A stretch of 59,529 nt of DNA from Spirochaetales bacterium (GTDB lineage Bacteria; Spirochaetota; Spirochaetia; UBA9216). The notes beneath the pieces were generated by a model, which was not told the DNA's origin, made no database searches, and saw nothing but the letters and a program-made list of their open reading frames with translations. The position numbers and the translations under genes were made by a program. Below are positions 42,771 to 52,161 of this stretch, piece by piece. Every line of letters begins with the position of its first letter. Within the stretch, counting starts at the first letter, position 1. Location: positions 1-59,529 of the forward strand of contig QKCC01000137.1 of the NCBI GenBank assembly GCA_003245835.1, written 5' to 3'.

Positions 42771-44003
42771 ATGTTATATATAGACATGAGTAAACGAAAA
42801 ATTATCAAAAAAAAGCTCAGGCAGTCCTGGGATATTTTTACCGAATCCCCTTTTTACAGACTCGCGATCTTTTTCGTGCTGCTGTTCGGGGGAATGGCAG
42901 GTGTAGTCACCCTGCTTGAGATTGGGCATAACGATCAGTTCAGGAATTTTTTTGACGGTATATGGTGGGCGGTTATCACCTTCAGCACTGTAGGCTATGG
43001 AGACAAAGCACCCGCAACCGTTCCAGGTCAGGCTGTAACCATGGTAGCTATTTTCGGAAGTATGGCCCTCGTCAGCCTGCTTTCCGGTACCTTCGCTTCT
43101 GTATTCGTTGAAAGCAACACCCGTGCAAGGAGGGGTTTAATGGATTTTCCAAAACTTAGCGGTCACATCGTAATCTGCGGCTGGAAAAACAATATGAGCG
43201 ACATCATAAGGGACATTCTTCATCTGTCCGATTCTATAGTCGCGGAAAAAATAGTTATTTTGTCAAATATTGATACTGAAAAGATAGAGGCGCTTAAGGA
43301 ACTTCCGGAGCTTAAGAAGGTTAAATATATCCGCGGCGACTACTTTTCCGAAGATACGCTAAAACGCGCAAACATCAAACAGGCGATGAAAGCAATAATA
43401 CTTTCTGACACCTTCGAAAGCAGCGGATCTTCCGAAGCTGATTCAAAAACAGTTATGACTGTAATCTCAATCAAGGCAATGTCGAAAGATCTTTATGTCT
43501 GTGCTGAGCTCATGGATAAAAAATATGAATCATATCTTCGCAATGCCATGTGCGACGAAATACTCTTTCCGCGCGATCTTAACAGGCAGATGCTTGCAGG
43601 CACTACCATAACCAGCGGCCTTGCAAATATCCTGAATGATTTGATCTCCAATTTCGAGTCAGACACGCAGATAAGCACCGTAACGATACCATCCGAATAT
43701 ATAGGTGCTGAATTCAGTTCATACCGACAATGCTTCGTGAATGACCAGTCGAAAATACTTATCGGTATTCTGGAAAACACAGGCTCTCCGAACCAGGTGA
43801 AAATGGAGGCAGTTCGGGAGGCACAGAAAACTCCGGATATTTCCAAACTTGTAACCAATCTTCAAATGGTCAAGGATCTTTCGATCAACAAGCCGGTTTT
43901 TATTCCTGCTGACGACTATGTTATTCAGAAACATTCACGCGCTATCATCATCGAAAGAAAGGCTTCCTACAAGCTTGAAAATAGTGAAGAAGAGGCGGTA
44001 TAG
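42771..44003 (+). CDS. MthK-like potassium channel with RCK domain
   Basis: 410 residues. Two membrane helices (about 31-54 and 88-113) flank a pore helix and the filter STVGYGD (about 72-78), which is diagnostic for K+ channels. The cytoplasmic part begins with HIVICGWKNN (about 129-138), closely like the RCK start of MthK, followed by a second TrkA-C-like half. Likely a ligand-gated tetramer. ATG at 42786 (MSKRK) is an alternative start; neither has a Shine-Dalgarno. The next gene, 10 bp downstream, encodes a soluble cNMP-binding protein, suggesting control by a cyclic nucleotide. Confidence 0.9.
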   Translation: MLYIDMSKRKIIKKKLRQSWDIFTESPFYRLAIFFVLLFGGMAGVVTLLEIGHNDQFRNFFDGIWWAVITFSTVGYGDKAPATVPGQAVTMVAIFGSMALVSLLSGTFASVFVESNTRARRGLMDFPKLSGHIVICGWKNNMSDIIRDILHLSDSIVAEKIVILSNIDTEKIEALKELPELKKVKYIRGDYFSEDTLKRANIKQAMKAIILSDTFESSGSSEADSKTVMTVISIKAMSKDLYVCAELMDKKYESYLRNAMCDEILFPRDLNRQMLAGTTITSGLANILNDLISNFESDTQISTVTIPSEYIGAEFSSYRQCFVNDQSKILIGILENTGSPNQVKMEAVREAQKTPDISKLVTNLQMVKDLSINKPVFIPADDYVIQKHSRAIIIERKASYKLENSEEEAV

Positions 44004-44013
44004 GAGGAGCATT

Positions 44014-44520
44014 ATGGGACTTATTAACACTGATCTTAGCGAATATGCTGAAAAACTAAAAAATATCACACTCTTTGAAGCGATAAAAGACAACGAAAGC
44101 GCGATGAAGCAGGTTCTTGATATATGCTCACTTAGAAAATTCCGAAAGGGCGAGTGCCTTATCAAGGAAGGTGAGCTTGGAGACGAACTTTTCATACTGC
44201 TCGAGGGCAGCGTCGACATACTCAAAAAAACCCGCGCCGGCGACGACTACGTCGTTACCAGTCTTCCTGCAGAATACAACATTTTCATCGGCGAGATGGC
44301 TCTGATAGACAACGACAAGCGATCGGCAACCGTTATGGCGACCCGGGATTCGCTTGCACTTGTTATTAAAAAGCAGGCTTTCCTTGACTTCGGTGATTCG
44401 GATCCGCATATCGGTCTGCCGATTACAAGGGCAATTGCCAAAATAATCGGCACACGGCTCCGCAAAACAAATGAGGATATGATGACCCTGTTTGATGCGC
44501 TTGTAACCCAGGTACAATAA
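44014..44520 (+). CDS. Cyclic-nucleotide-binding domain protein
   Basis: 168 residues from ATG 44014, with GGAGGAG 5 bp upstream; longer in-frame readings inside the channel gene are rejected. A single cNMP beta-roll: 'KGECLIKEGELGDELFILLEGSVDIL' (about 45-70) and the phosphate-binding cassette FIGEMALIDNDKRSATV (about 92-108) with Glu and Arg in their cAMP-binding positions. There is no DNA-binding domain. Its place directly behind the K+ channel gene suggests that it is a separate regulatory subunit of the channel. Confidence 0.88.
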   Translation: MGLINTDLSEYAEKLKNITLFEAIKDNESAMKQVLDICSLRKFRKGECLIKEGELGDELFILLEGSVDILKKTRAGDDYVVTSLPAEYNIFIGEMALIDNDKRSATVMATRDSLALVIKKQAFLDFGDSDPHIGLPITRAIAKIIGTRLRKTNEDMMTLFDALVTQVQ

Positions 44521-44532
44521 AACTGTACCTGG
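44508..44532 (+). terminator. Hairpin at the end of the channel/cNMP operon
   Basis: CCAGGTACA (44508-44516), 7-nt loop, TGTACCTGG (44524-44532): a perfect 9-bp stem overlapping the stop codon. It is followed by ATAAAAACG and not by a T run, so it may stabilise the mRNA end or act with the downstream inverted repeat rather than terminate by itself. Confidence 0.5.
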
Positions 44533-44571
44533 ATAAAAACGAGCCTGCCGGCGACTACCCGGCAATCAGTT

Positions 44572-47220
44572 CTAACGCCGGCTCAGTTCTGCAATATAAA
44601 AACCGACCTTTTCAGTCCTTTCGGTAAATTCTGCAAGCTTCCCCTTCTCTTTCTCAACCACATCTTCGGGCGCATTGGAAAGAAAATTTTCGTTCTTCAG
44701 CTTGCCTTCAGTCTGCTTGATCATCTTTTCCATCTTCTGCTGTTCTTTTTTAAGCTTGTCGATTTCCTTATCAATATCTACGGCATCGCGGATAAAAACG
44801 TACGCCTCAAAACCGGTTCCGGCATATGCAACGCTTCCTTCTATAGACGGTTTCTCGGCGGTAAGAACCAGGTTGTCGGTATTCACCAGCTGCTGTATCA
44901 GCGCCTGGTGACTGTTAAAGAAACCGGATGCGCTGAAATCGCTGTCCATAAACACTGCTACCGGAATCTTCTTCTCAGGCGGAATTGTAAACTCTGACCT
45001 TAGTGTTCTTATTCCGCGTATCAGATCCTGAAGCCGCCCGAAATTCTCAGCTGTTTCAGAAAAGCTCATACTTTCATCATCTTTCGGGTAATCAGCCGTT
45101 ATCAGAGGACCATCAGTCTGCGGGAGTTTCGCGTAGATTTCTTCGGTGATAAACGAAAGATACGGATGCAGAAGCTTAAGCCCCTGTTCGAGTACATAGA
45201 CCAGCATAGAAATTGCGCGGTCTTTTTCAGCTTCATCTTTGCTGTAAAGCGAAATTTTTGAAGCCTCGATATACCAGTCGCAGAAATCGTTCCAGAAGAA
45301 TTCGTAGCCTGCCTGGGCAAGGTCGTTGAAGCGGTAAACTTCTATAGCGGCCTTTGAGGTTTTGATGCTCTCGTTCAGCCTGTGAAGGATCCATTTATCT
45401 ATTTCTTTGAGTTCGATTTTTTCAAATGGAATAATATTACGGCCTTCAACGTTCATCATTATGTACCTTGAGGCGTTCCAGACTTTGTTCGCAAATTTTG
45501 AACCAAGTTTGAAAGATTCCGTATCGATGAGTATATCCTGCCCCTGTGCAGAAAGAAATGTCATTGTAAACTTCAGGGCATCAGCACCGTACTCGTCAAC
45601 AATCTCGAGCGGGTCAAGACCGTTACCGAGCGATTTTGACATCTTCCGCCCGTTTTTGTCGCGAACAAGCCCGGTGATGTAAATGTCCTTGAACGGAACT
45701 TCTTCCATGAACTCAAGCGAAGCCATTATCATTCTTGAAACCCAAAAGAAAATAATATCGTAACCGGTAACAAGGGTCGAGGTCGGGAAAAACCTCTTCA
45801 GATCTTTTGTCTTTTCGGGCCATCCGAGGGTCGAAAACGGCCACAGCCAGGACGAGAACCAGGTATCAAGCACATCACTGTCCTGGGTCAGGTCCGTACT
45901 GCCGCAGCGCCCGCAGGTAAACGGGTCCTCATTGGCTACAATCATTTCTCCGCACTCGTTGCAGTACCATACGGGTATCCGGTGCCCCCACCACAGCTGA
46001 CGCGATATACACCAGTCCCTGATGTTGCTGAGCCAGTGCTTATATGTGTTTTCCCATTTCTTCGGGTAGAATACTACTTCTTCGTTTTCCCAGGCCTTAA
46101 GCGCCTTGTCAGCCATCCCCTTCATCGAAACAAACCACTGCCGTGACAGGTACGGCTGAACTGTAGTTTCACAGCGGTAGCAGTGACCAACCTGGTGGCT
46201 ATGTTCGGTATCTTTAAGGTAAAGTCCAAGCTCCTTCAAATCTTCCACAATTGTATTCCGCGCTGTCTTGATATCCATGCCGCGGTATTTTTCGGGGACG
46301 TTATTGTTCAGTGTAGCGTCATCGTTAAGAATATTGATTTTTTCAAGCTCATGCCTGTTGCCGATTTCCCAGTCATTGGGGTCATGCGCGGGCGTTACCT
46401 TAACCGCGCCGGTACCGAATTCCATCGAGACATAACTGTCCGCAACTATTGGTATTTCACGATCAGTCAGCGGAAGCTTAAGCATTTTGCCTACGAGGTG
46501 AGTATAACGGCTGTCTTCCGGGTTAACGGCTACAGCTGTATCTCCGAGCATTGTTTCGGGCCTGGTAGTTGCAATCTCTACCCTGCCGCTGCCGTCAGCA
46601 AGAGGATAGTAGTAATGATACATTTTGCCGTTTGTTTCATGATGTTCAACTTCATCGTCTGCAAGTGCAGTTCCGCAGGACGGACACCAGTTAACAAGGT
46701 AATTCCCCCGGTACACAAGGCCGCGTTCATAAAGCCCTACAAAGACTTCCCTGACAGCCCTTGAACAGCCCTCGTCAAGGGTAAAGCGTTCCCTGCTCCA
46801 GTCGCAGGACGAACCGATTTTCTGCAGCTGCTTTTTTATTATCGTATGGTGCTCTTCCTTGACCTTCCAGGTTTCTTCTACAAATTTCTCCCGGCCAAGC
46901 TCATGCCTGTCTATACCGCGTGCCCTGAGTTTTTTTTCAACAATATTCTGAGTCGCAATACCCGCATGGTCAGTGCCCGGCACCCATAACGCGGGTCGTC
47001 CGTTCATCCTGTGATACCTGATAAGAACATCCTGCAGAATATTATTCAGACCGTGCCCCATATGAAGGACTCCGGTGACGTTCGGAGGAGGAATGACTAT
47101 AACAAAAGGATTTTTCCCGTCGTCTGCCGGCTTGAAACAGCCGTTATCCATCCAGTACTTGTAGATCCTGTCTTCAAAATCTTTCGGGTTATACGCCTTT
47201 GCCATTTCACTCGAACTCAT
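44572..47220 (-). CDS. valS: Valyl-tRNA synthetase
   Basis: 882 residues from the second of two consecutive ATG codons, chosen because GGAGA lies 5 bp before it; the first ATG (47223) is nearly as good. HIGH motif PPPNVTGVLHMGHGL (about 45-59), CP1 editing insertion, KMSKS in GRKMSKSLGNG (about 519-529), anticodon-binding domain, and the ValRS-specific C-terminal coiled coil (about 810-875, KEIDKLKKEQQKMEK). Charges tRNA-Val. Transcribed alone, convergent with the cNMP gene. Confidence 0.96.
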   Translation of the reverse strand: MSSSEMAKAYNPKDFEDRIYKYWMDNGCFKPADDGKNPFVIVIPPPNVTGVLHMGHGLNNILQDVLIRYHRMNGRPALWVPGTDHAGIATQNIVEKKLRARGIDRHELGREKFVEETWKVKEEHHTIIKKQLQKIGSSCDWSRERFTLDEGCSRAVREVFVGLYERGLVYRGNYLVNWCPSCGTALADDEVEHHETNGKMYHYYYPLADGSGRVEIATTRPETMLGDTAVAVNPEDSRYTHLVGKMLKLPLTDREIPIVADSYVSMEFGTGAVKVTPAHDPNDWEIGNRHELEKINILNDDATLNNNVPEKYRGMDIKTARNTIVEDLKELGLYLKDTEHSHQVGHCYRCETTVQPYLSRQWFVSMKGMADKALKAWENEEVVFYPKKWENTYKHWLSNIRDWCISRQLWWGHRIPVWYCNECGEMIVANEDPFTCGRCGSTDLTQDSDVLDTWFSSWLWPFSTLGWPEKTKDLKRFFPTSTLVTGYDIIFFWVSRMIMASLEFMEEVPFKDIYITGLVRDKNGRKMSKSLGNGLDPLEIVDEYGADALKFTMTFLSAQGQDILIDTESFKLGSKFANKVWNASRYIMMNVEGRNIIPFEKIELKEIDKWILHRLNESIKTSKAAIEVYRFNDLAQAGYEFFWNDFCDWYIEASKISLYSKDEAEKDRAISMLVYVLEQGLKLLHPYLSFITEEIYAKLPQTDGPLITADYPKDDESMSFSETAENFGRLQDLIRGIRTLRSEFTIPPEKKIPVAVFMDSDFSASGFFNSHQALIQQLVNTDNLVLTAEKPSIEGSVAYAGTGFEAYVFIRDAVDIDKEIDKLKKEQQKMEKMIKQTEGKLKNENFLSNAPEDVVEKEKGKLAEFTERTEKVGFYIAELSRR

Positions 47221-47349
47221 CATTCTCTCCGTTTTGTAAGCATTATTTAGATTAGGATAGTATCAAATTAGCCTGTTTGCATCAATCGATGCATATATCA
47301 AAAAAATACGCCGGTGGTCAATTATGTTTTATTGTGATAATCTTCTTTT

Positions 47350-48099
47350 ATGTTCAGACGCCGACTTTACTGCTTTCCGTTTTTCTTTGTCTTATTAATC
47401 TTTTCAACCGGGCTCGTAATGGGACAAACCGGTGTCAATCCGCAGACGCGTACTCCGGATGCCGCATGGCGCGAAAAAAACAAAGTCCTTGCATCGGAAC
47501 TGACCTCTGCCGGGATCGGCGTCAATTCTTCTATACTGAACGCAATGATTGCTGTTCCGCGCGGAAGGTTTATTTCAGATTCATTCGCAGACATAGCCTA
47601 CGAAGATATTTCTGTTCCCGGATTTGACGGAGGGCTGCTTCCTTCACCTTCCGACACTCTCAGAATAATTGAAATGCTTAACCCGTCGGCGGGCGATACA
47701 ATTTTAGTCGCTGGAAACAACGCAGGTTATGCCGCAGCGATTTTGTCGCGAATCGCAGGACAAATCTACCTGATCGAAGAAACATCAGCCGGCGAAAAAT
47801 ACAGGAAAATTTTTGAAGAAACCGGCTTCACCAATATTTCCGTCGCGGATACATCCGATATCAATGCCTATAACAACATAATCGCCTTTAACCGCATTCT
47901 TATCCACGGTGCGGCTTCAGAAATATCCGAGCGAATAACTGAACGGCTCACGATTCAGGGCAGCGTAACCTTCATTCTCGCTGAACAGGGAGGCTTTCAG
48001 CAGATCATCACCCTGCGCAGATCCTTGCTTGGTGACAATATTTCGACCGGGGGAAGCTGTTATTTTTCTGTTATAAGAAAACTGAAAATTTCGAATTAA
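47350..48099 (+). CDS. Exported PCMT-like protein with degenerate SAM motif
   Basis: 249 residues. Signal peptide (about 1-25, ending LVMGQ). Residues 65-140 follow the protein-L-isoaspartate methyltransferase layout: 'AVPRGRFISDSFADIAYED' for VPRxxFVP...AYED, then GDTILVAGNNAGYAAAIL for GDxVLEVGTGSGYQAA. The acidic and glycine residues of SAM motif I are replaced, and export to the periplasm would remove it from SAM. It is therefore probably not a working methyltransferase, but may bind proteins. Alternative: another Rossmann-fold exported protein. Confidence 0.68.
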   Translation: MFRRRLYCFPFFFVLLIFSTGLVMGQTGVNPQTRTPDAAWREKNKVLASELTSAGIGVNSSILNAMIAVPRGRFISDSFADIAYEDISVPGFDGGLLPSPSDTLRIIEMLNPSAGDTILVAGNNAGYAAAILSRIAGQIYLIEETSAGEKYRKIFEETGFTNISVADTSDINAYNNIIAFNRILIHGAASEISERITERLTIQGSVTFILAEQGGFQQIITLRRSLLGDNISTGGSCYFSVIRKLKISN

Positions 48100-48140
48100 A
48101 CCTGGCGGAATTACGACTAAATCAAGCGGCTTTCCGCAGC

Positions 48141-49373
48141 CTACAGGCTGTTCATTGAACCTTTCTTTCTTGATTTATCGATTCTTTCCATCTTTCGATA
48201 GTACTTGGCCTGCTTGTCTATTTCTTCTGTGCTTGTAACATGTATTTTGTTATTCACAACTTTGATCTTCGTGTTCTCAAACAGCTTTCTGATAAAGACA
48301 GCACCCTCATCTTTCGGCAGCCCAACAAGATTTATCAGCTCCTGGGGACCGAAATCGAAGGTATAAGCCTGGCTGTTCAGAGGAATACGGAGCTTTTCAA
48401 GCTGGATCAGAAGTGCGTCATACATTCTTCCGAGAGTATCACCAAGCTGCGTATTCGCGAGCTGCTTGTATATAAACCATATCCGCTCCGAGAGAAGCTG
48501 GGTAAGTTTTGAAATTATCTGCGGCTGCGAGGCAACCATTCTGTTAAAGTTCGTAGTATTCACAGCCATCAGCACCGTATCCTCGTGCGCAATTGCAGAA
48601 GCGGATCTTGGCTTGTTCTCAAGCAGCGACATTTCACCGAAGATGTCGCCGGGCTTAAGAAGTGCAAGCAGCTGCTCATTATCGTTAACAATTTTAGTGA
48701 TTTTCACACTTCCCTTCTGGATAATATACAGTTCCTGACCAGGCTGGCTTTCACTGAATATCATGGTATCCTTAGGGTAGATTCTTGTAAAGTTCTGTTC
48801 GTCCCCATCAAGATAAACAACCTTTGCATATGGTTTTATCTTGCCCATACGTTCTTTGGCCGTATTTATATTCTCGCCGCCTGGAGCGTACTTGATGTAC
48901 TGATGATATGCATAATAAGCCTGGTTATACTGGCTCTGACGCACATAATACTCGGCTACCTTGAATAGATGTGAAATGTCATCGGTTGCTGTTGTTTTAA
49001 AGGTGATACGGGTAAGAGCTTCATCCAGAAAACGCATTTTCTGGGAAAACTGCTGAATGATCTTCATTGCTACGGGAGCGTTTCGCTCAATAAGAAGTCC
49101 GTACTGTTCCCTGTGAACTGTAATAAGCGCGCAGTCTGTCAGAGCCTGGGCAGTTTCAATATGGCTGTGCGACGACATTGTTGAAACAACACCGAAAAAA
49201 TCGCCCGGGGAAAGCACGTTACCGCTGGCTTCCTCTACAATCTGCACTTCTTTACTGAGCCTGACCTTTCCGTTTCTGATGATGTAGAAATAATCAGCCT
49301 TCTGCTTTCCTTCAACTATTATGTAAGAGCCCTTTCTGAATGTCTGTAAAGAGAGTTGTAAAGGATTATCCAT
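48141..49373 (-). CDS. Protein with two cyclic-nucleotide-binding domains
   Basis: 410 residues. First cNMP roll at about 1-120 (EGKQKADYFYIIRNGKVRL; its phosphate cassette is poor, with FFGVVSTMSS). A linker with TPR-like helices (about 130-175) precedes a second roll (about 180-300) with a better cassette, IFGEMSLLENKPRSASAI. The C-terminus (about 330-395) looks like a winged-helix-type region (GPQELINLVGLPKDEGAVFIRKLF), so a Crp-like regulator is plausible, though the second copy alone is likely to bind ligand. AGGTGG ribosome site. Last gene after the transglutaminase-like gene. Confidence 0.82.
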   Translation of the reverse strand: MDNPLQLSLQTFRKGSYIIVEGKQKADYFYIIRNGKVRLSKEVQIVEEASGNVLSPGDFFGVVSTMSSHSHIETAQALTDCALITVHREQYGLLIERNAPVAMKIIQQFSQKMRFLDEALTRITFKTTATDDISHLFKVAEYYVRQSQYNQAYYAYHQYIKYAPGGENINTAKERMGKIKPYAKVVYLDGDEQNFTRIYPKDTMIFSESQPGQELYIIQKGSVKITKIVNDNEQLLALLKPGDIFGEMSLLENKPRSASAIAHEDTVLMAVNTTNFNRMVASQPQIISKLTQLLSERIWFIYKQLANTQLGDTLGRMYDALLIQLEKLRIPLNSQAYTFDFGPQELINLVGLPKDEGAVFIRKLFENTKIKVVNNKIHVTSTEEIDKQAKYYRKMERIDKSRKKGSMNSL

Positions 49374-49463
49374 ACACCACCTAACCAGTTATTTTCTTCT
49401 ACATATCTTATCGGCTTACACCGGCTTAACCATAAACAGAATAACCTTTATCCATCTTCTATT

Positions 49464-51119
49464 CTACCACCAGTCTATAATTCTGACAGCCCTCCAATAT
49501 GAAGAATATGCAGATAAGCCCGAAGATTCTTCATAAATTGTCTGGAGAGAATATTGCCCCTTCCTTCCCGAAACCCTGTTTTGCGGATCAATTCTGACCA
49601 CCGGTACAATACCCTTTGAAAAATTAATGTGATGATTATCGAGGTTTCCGAAATAGTATTCCACAGGATCCAATTCCTCGTCAATCGGAAAATTACCGAA
49701 CCTTGCGCCATCGCCTAACGATGGATCCACAGGCACCCAGCCGAAGCCTTCGATGTAGAATTCTGCCCAGAAATGGTTAATGGCCTGTTTATTGTTGTAA
49801 ACAAGCACGCCTGAAAGCGGCCTTGCAGGGATTCCGGAAGCCCTGCACATAGCAGTGAAAAGTATGCTGTATGCTAACGAATCACCTTCTCCGGCTGAAA
49901 GATTATCAATTACTGATGAACTTGTCGGTTTTGTTCTGTACTCCAGGTTTTTCAGCAGGTAATTATATATTGCTTTCGCTTTCAAATAAGGATTCCGTTC
50001 TTTCCCCGCTGCTCGCGATGCAGCAGTTTTGATCTCGGCAGCATCCGAAGGAATCATGCTCTCAGGCCCCGTATAGGTCCTGTAAAGTCTTCTGTCCTCA
50101 TTATACCAGGTCTTCACCCTCGATTCGGTGATTCGTGTCTCAACTTCATAACATTCAAGCCAGGACTTAACTGAAATACTGTATGTTTGATCAGGAACAA
50201 GGTTATCGAAGTGATAACGCATAATTCCCATGTAATTATCCCAAAGCGGTTGGGGTTCAGTGACCGTTTCAACATTACGCTGTTCAAGACCGGGCCTTAC
50301 GACAGGTACCCACATATCAAGACTGTTGACAAGTTCACCGGAAGAACCGTTTATATCTATTCCGTACTCAACCTGATATCCCATTTTATCGCCGAAGGTT
50401 TTCACCCCGGCATTTCCGGTAACTTCAAAATAAAGAGCGTTGCTTAGCCCGCGGTCGGTTTTTATCCTGATATTACCCGAAGCAGCCCCGTCCGGAATAT
50501 ATACGTTTATACGCTGCTCATCCCAGCTCTCGTAGTCATAATCGATTTCGGAACATTTAATCATCCCATCCAGCGAATCTTCGTCTTCTACTGTCGACTC
50601 ATCCAAACCGGCCGAGGTGAAATAAACAGCTGCACGACCCCTTTCATGACCGAAGTTAAGTCCGCTTATGCTTATCTGGGTTCCGACAACTCCGCCGGAC
50701 GGTTCGACGCTTTCAAGAAACGGGTATCCCGGCTTCTGCGGACCGGAAAGTATAACAGGAATATGTTCCCTGTTTGTAAAAAGGACTCCGTTGCTACGGC
50801 CCTTTCTTGTTTTGACAGTTACCATACCTGAACTTACGTCTGCGGGAATTTCAACAACAATATTACTGTCATTCCATTTACGGTACGAACTCGATAATGG
50901 CCGTTCTCCGGCAATTCTGACCTCGGCGCCCTCACGTGAATCACCGAAATGACTGCCGGTAATTGATATTAAATCACCCGGATAAGCCACTGCCGGGTCG
51001 ATTGTGTCTATAACGGGAAATCGGTAATAATGATAAGCGTTAAACCCGAAAACTGCAGAAACTGCTGCAAGAACGAGCAAGGGAAGCAGGTATCTGCTTT
51101 TTATAATTTTTTTTATCAT
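49464..51119 (-). CDS. Membrane-anchored IPT/TIG-transglutaminase-like protein, Cys replaced
   Basis: 551 residues. N-terminal membrane helix (about 10-30), two IPT/TIG immunoglobulin-like domains (about 35-115 and 130-240), a beta domain, then a transglutaminase-like core (about 380-500). The core has 'GIPARPLSGVLVY', the catalytic-position His in INHFWAEFYI, and Asp in WVPVDPSLG, but the nucleophile Cys of the usual GxCxxxA reads Ser in GEGDSLAYSILF (codon TCG). It is thus probably not a transamidase; peptidoglycan or protein binding is possible. Start overlaps the upstream stop (ATGA), placing it in the sigma/anti-sigma transcript. Confidence 0.83.
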   Translation of the reverse strand: MIKKIIKSRYLLPLLVLAAVSAVFGFNAYHYYRFPVIDTIDPAVAYPGDLISITGSHFGDSREGAEVRIAGERPLSSSYRKWNDSNIVVEIPADVSSGMVTVKTRKGRSNGVLFTNREHIPVILSGPQKPGYPFLESVEPSGGVVGTQISISGLNFGHERGRAAVYFTSAGLDESTVEDEDSLDGMIKCSEIDYDYESWDEQRINVYIPDGAASGNIRIKTDRGLSNALYFEVTGNAGVKTFGDKMGYQVEYGIDINGSSGELVNSLDMWVPVVRPGLEQRNVETVTEPQPLWDNYMGIMRYHFDNLVPDQTYSISVKSWLECYEVETRITESRVKTWYNEDRRLYRTYTGPESMIPSDAAEIKTAASRAAGKERNPYLKAKAIYNYLLKNLEYRTKPTSSSVIDNLSAGEGDSLAYSILFTAMCRASGIPARPLSGVLVYNNKQAINHFWAEFYIEGFGWVPVDPSLGDGARFGNFPIDEELDPVEYYFGNLDNHHINFSKGIVPVVRIDPQNRVSGRKGQYSLQTIYEESSGLSAYSSYWRAVRIIDWW

Positions 51120-51610
51120 TCCTCTTTCGCTGAATCGTCGGTATCATCCACAGAAAGGACCTGAATCTCCATTTCCATACTGTAGAAATTGCTGTTAGAA
51201 TCGTATGCCATGCCCAGCGGGAAAAAGACTACTTTCTCACCGACTTTCACAGGCAGGCTCTTCAGCGTAGTATAATATTTTACTTCTTCACTGTCATTAC
51301 TGTCGGACAGAAAAACCTCTCCTTTTGCAACCAGAAAGATTGTATTATCGGTATTCAGATAAGGGGTGATATCCGCGATTATAACAACATTATCACCTTT
51401 GAGTTTTACTTTTACCGCTTCCCCGGATACAGTCACCTTTGTACTGTCCATATGCCAGATCGTTTCGTTCTGCTCACCGAGAATCCGAGTCGTCAGACTC
51501 ACCGATAGTTTTTTATTTTCGATGTATTTAAGATCGAGACCAGTACTCTGTGCAAACAAATCAAGTGATATTAAAAATAAAAGAGATACAGCAGATACAA
51601 GATGCTTCAC
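51116..51610 (-). CDS. Exported hypothetical protein
   Basis: 164 residues. Signal peptide (about 1-20, ending LDLFAQ) and a single beta-rich domain with alternating strands (KLSVSLTTRIL; VTVSGEAVKVKLKGDNVVIIADI). No family recognised. GTG start with a weak AGGCGGA site. It lies 8 bp after the anti-sigma gene and overlaps the transglutaminase-like gene, so it is part of the same unit and probably acts in the periplasm alongside that protein. Confidence 0.7.
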   Translation of the reverse strand: MKHLVSAVSLLFLISLDLFAQSTGLDLKYIENKKLSVSLTTRILGEQNETIWHMDSTKVTVSGEAVKVKLKGDNVVIIADITPYLNTDNTIFLVAKGEVFLSDSNDSEEVKYYTTLKSLPVKVGEKVVFFPLGMAYDSNSNFYSMEMEIQVLSVDDTDDSAKEE

Positions 51611-51618
51611 TATTCCGC

Positions 51619-52161
51619 CTATTGACTCCGCCTGTAATCAGCTTCCCTGATAAGCTGCGGTTCCCCGGTAAATGACAGGACTCCCTGGGCCGGTATTGTT
51701 ATTAAAACATCAAAACCGGAATCGTCCGACAGAAGATAGGCTGCAGCATCGTCCATGCTGATGAATTTAATCGTCATGTCGGCACCCTCGGGGGTTATTT
51801 CGTCCACTACACTTACCGGACTGTCGAATTGATGTATTCCAAACAGCAGGGCAGCTGCAAGAACAATTACTACGGCGGCAGCACCTGCAAGTGCGGAAAA
51901 AGATACATCAAAATGCTTCCGCCAGAACGGTTCGCTGTATATCACATGGCTGCGTCTTGAAACCGCCGAATAGATCCTTTCTTTTGTCAGTTCCTGCGCA
52001 GGCACCTCTGACACAGACAGCGACCTGCTGATTTTTCCGTATTCTTCAAGGGCTTTTGTACAATTTGTACACTGGTCTATATGCTTTTTAATTTCCGACG
52101 CCCATTTGTCATCGGTTTCACCATCGTAATATGCAGAAAGAAGTTCTTTATCAGGACACAT
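51619..52161 (-). CDS. Zinc-finger anti-sigma factor
   Basis: 180 residues. N-terminal ZAS zinc finger with His27-x3-Cys31-x2-Cys34 (KHIDQCTNC), the signature of ECF anti-sigma factors; a single membrane helix at about 89-108; and a C-terminal extracytoplasmic tail of about 70 residues. It would hold the adjacent ECF sigma factor until an envelope signal triggers release. It overlaps the sigma gene by 11 bp and has a GAGGGAGGG ribosome site. Confidence 0.88.
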   Translation of the reverse strand: MCPDKELLSAYYDGETDDKWASEIKKHIDQCTNCTKALEEYGKISRSLSVSEVPAQELTKERIYSAVSRRSHVIYSEPFWRKHFDVSFSALAGAAAVVIVLAAALLFGIHQFDSPVSVVDEITPEGADMTIKFISMDDAAAYLLSDDSGFDVLITIPAQGVLSFTGEPQLIREADYRRSQ

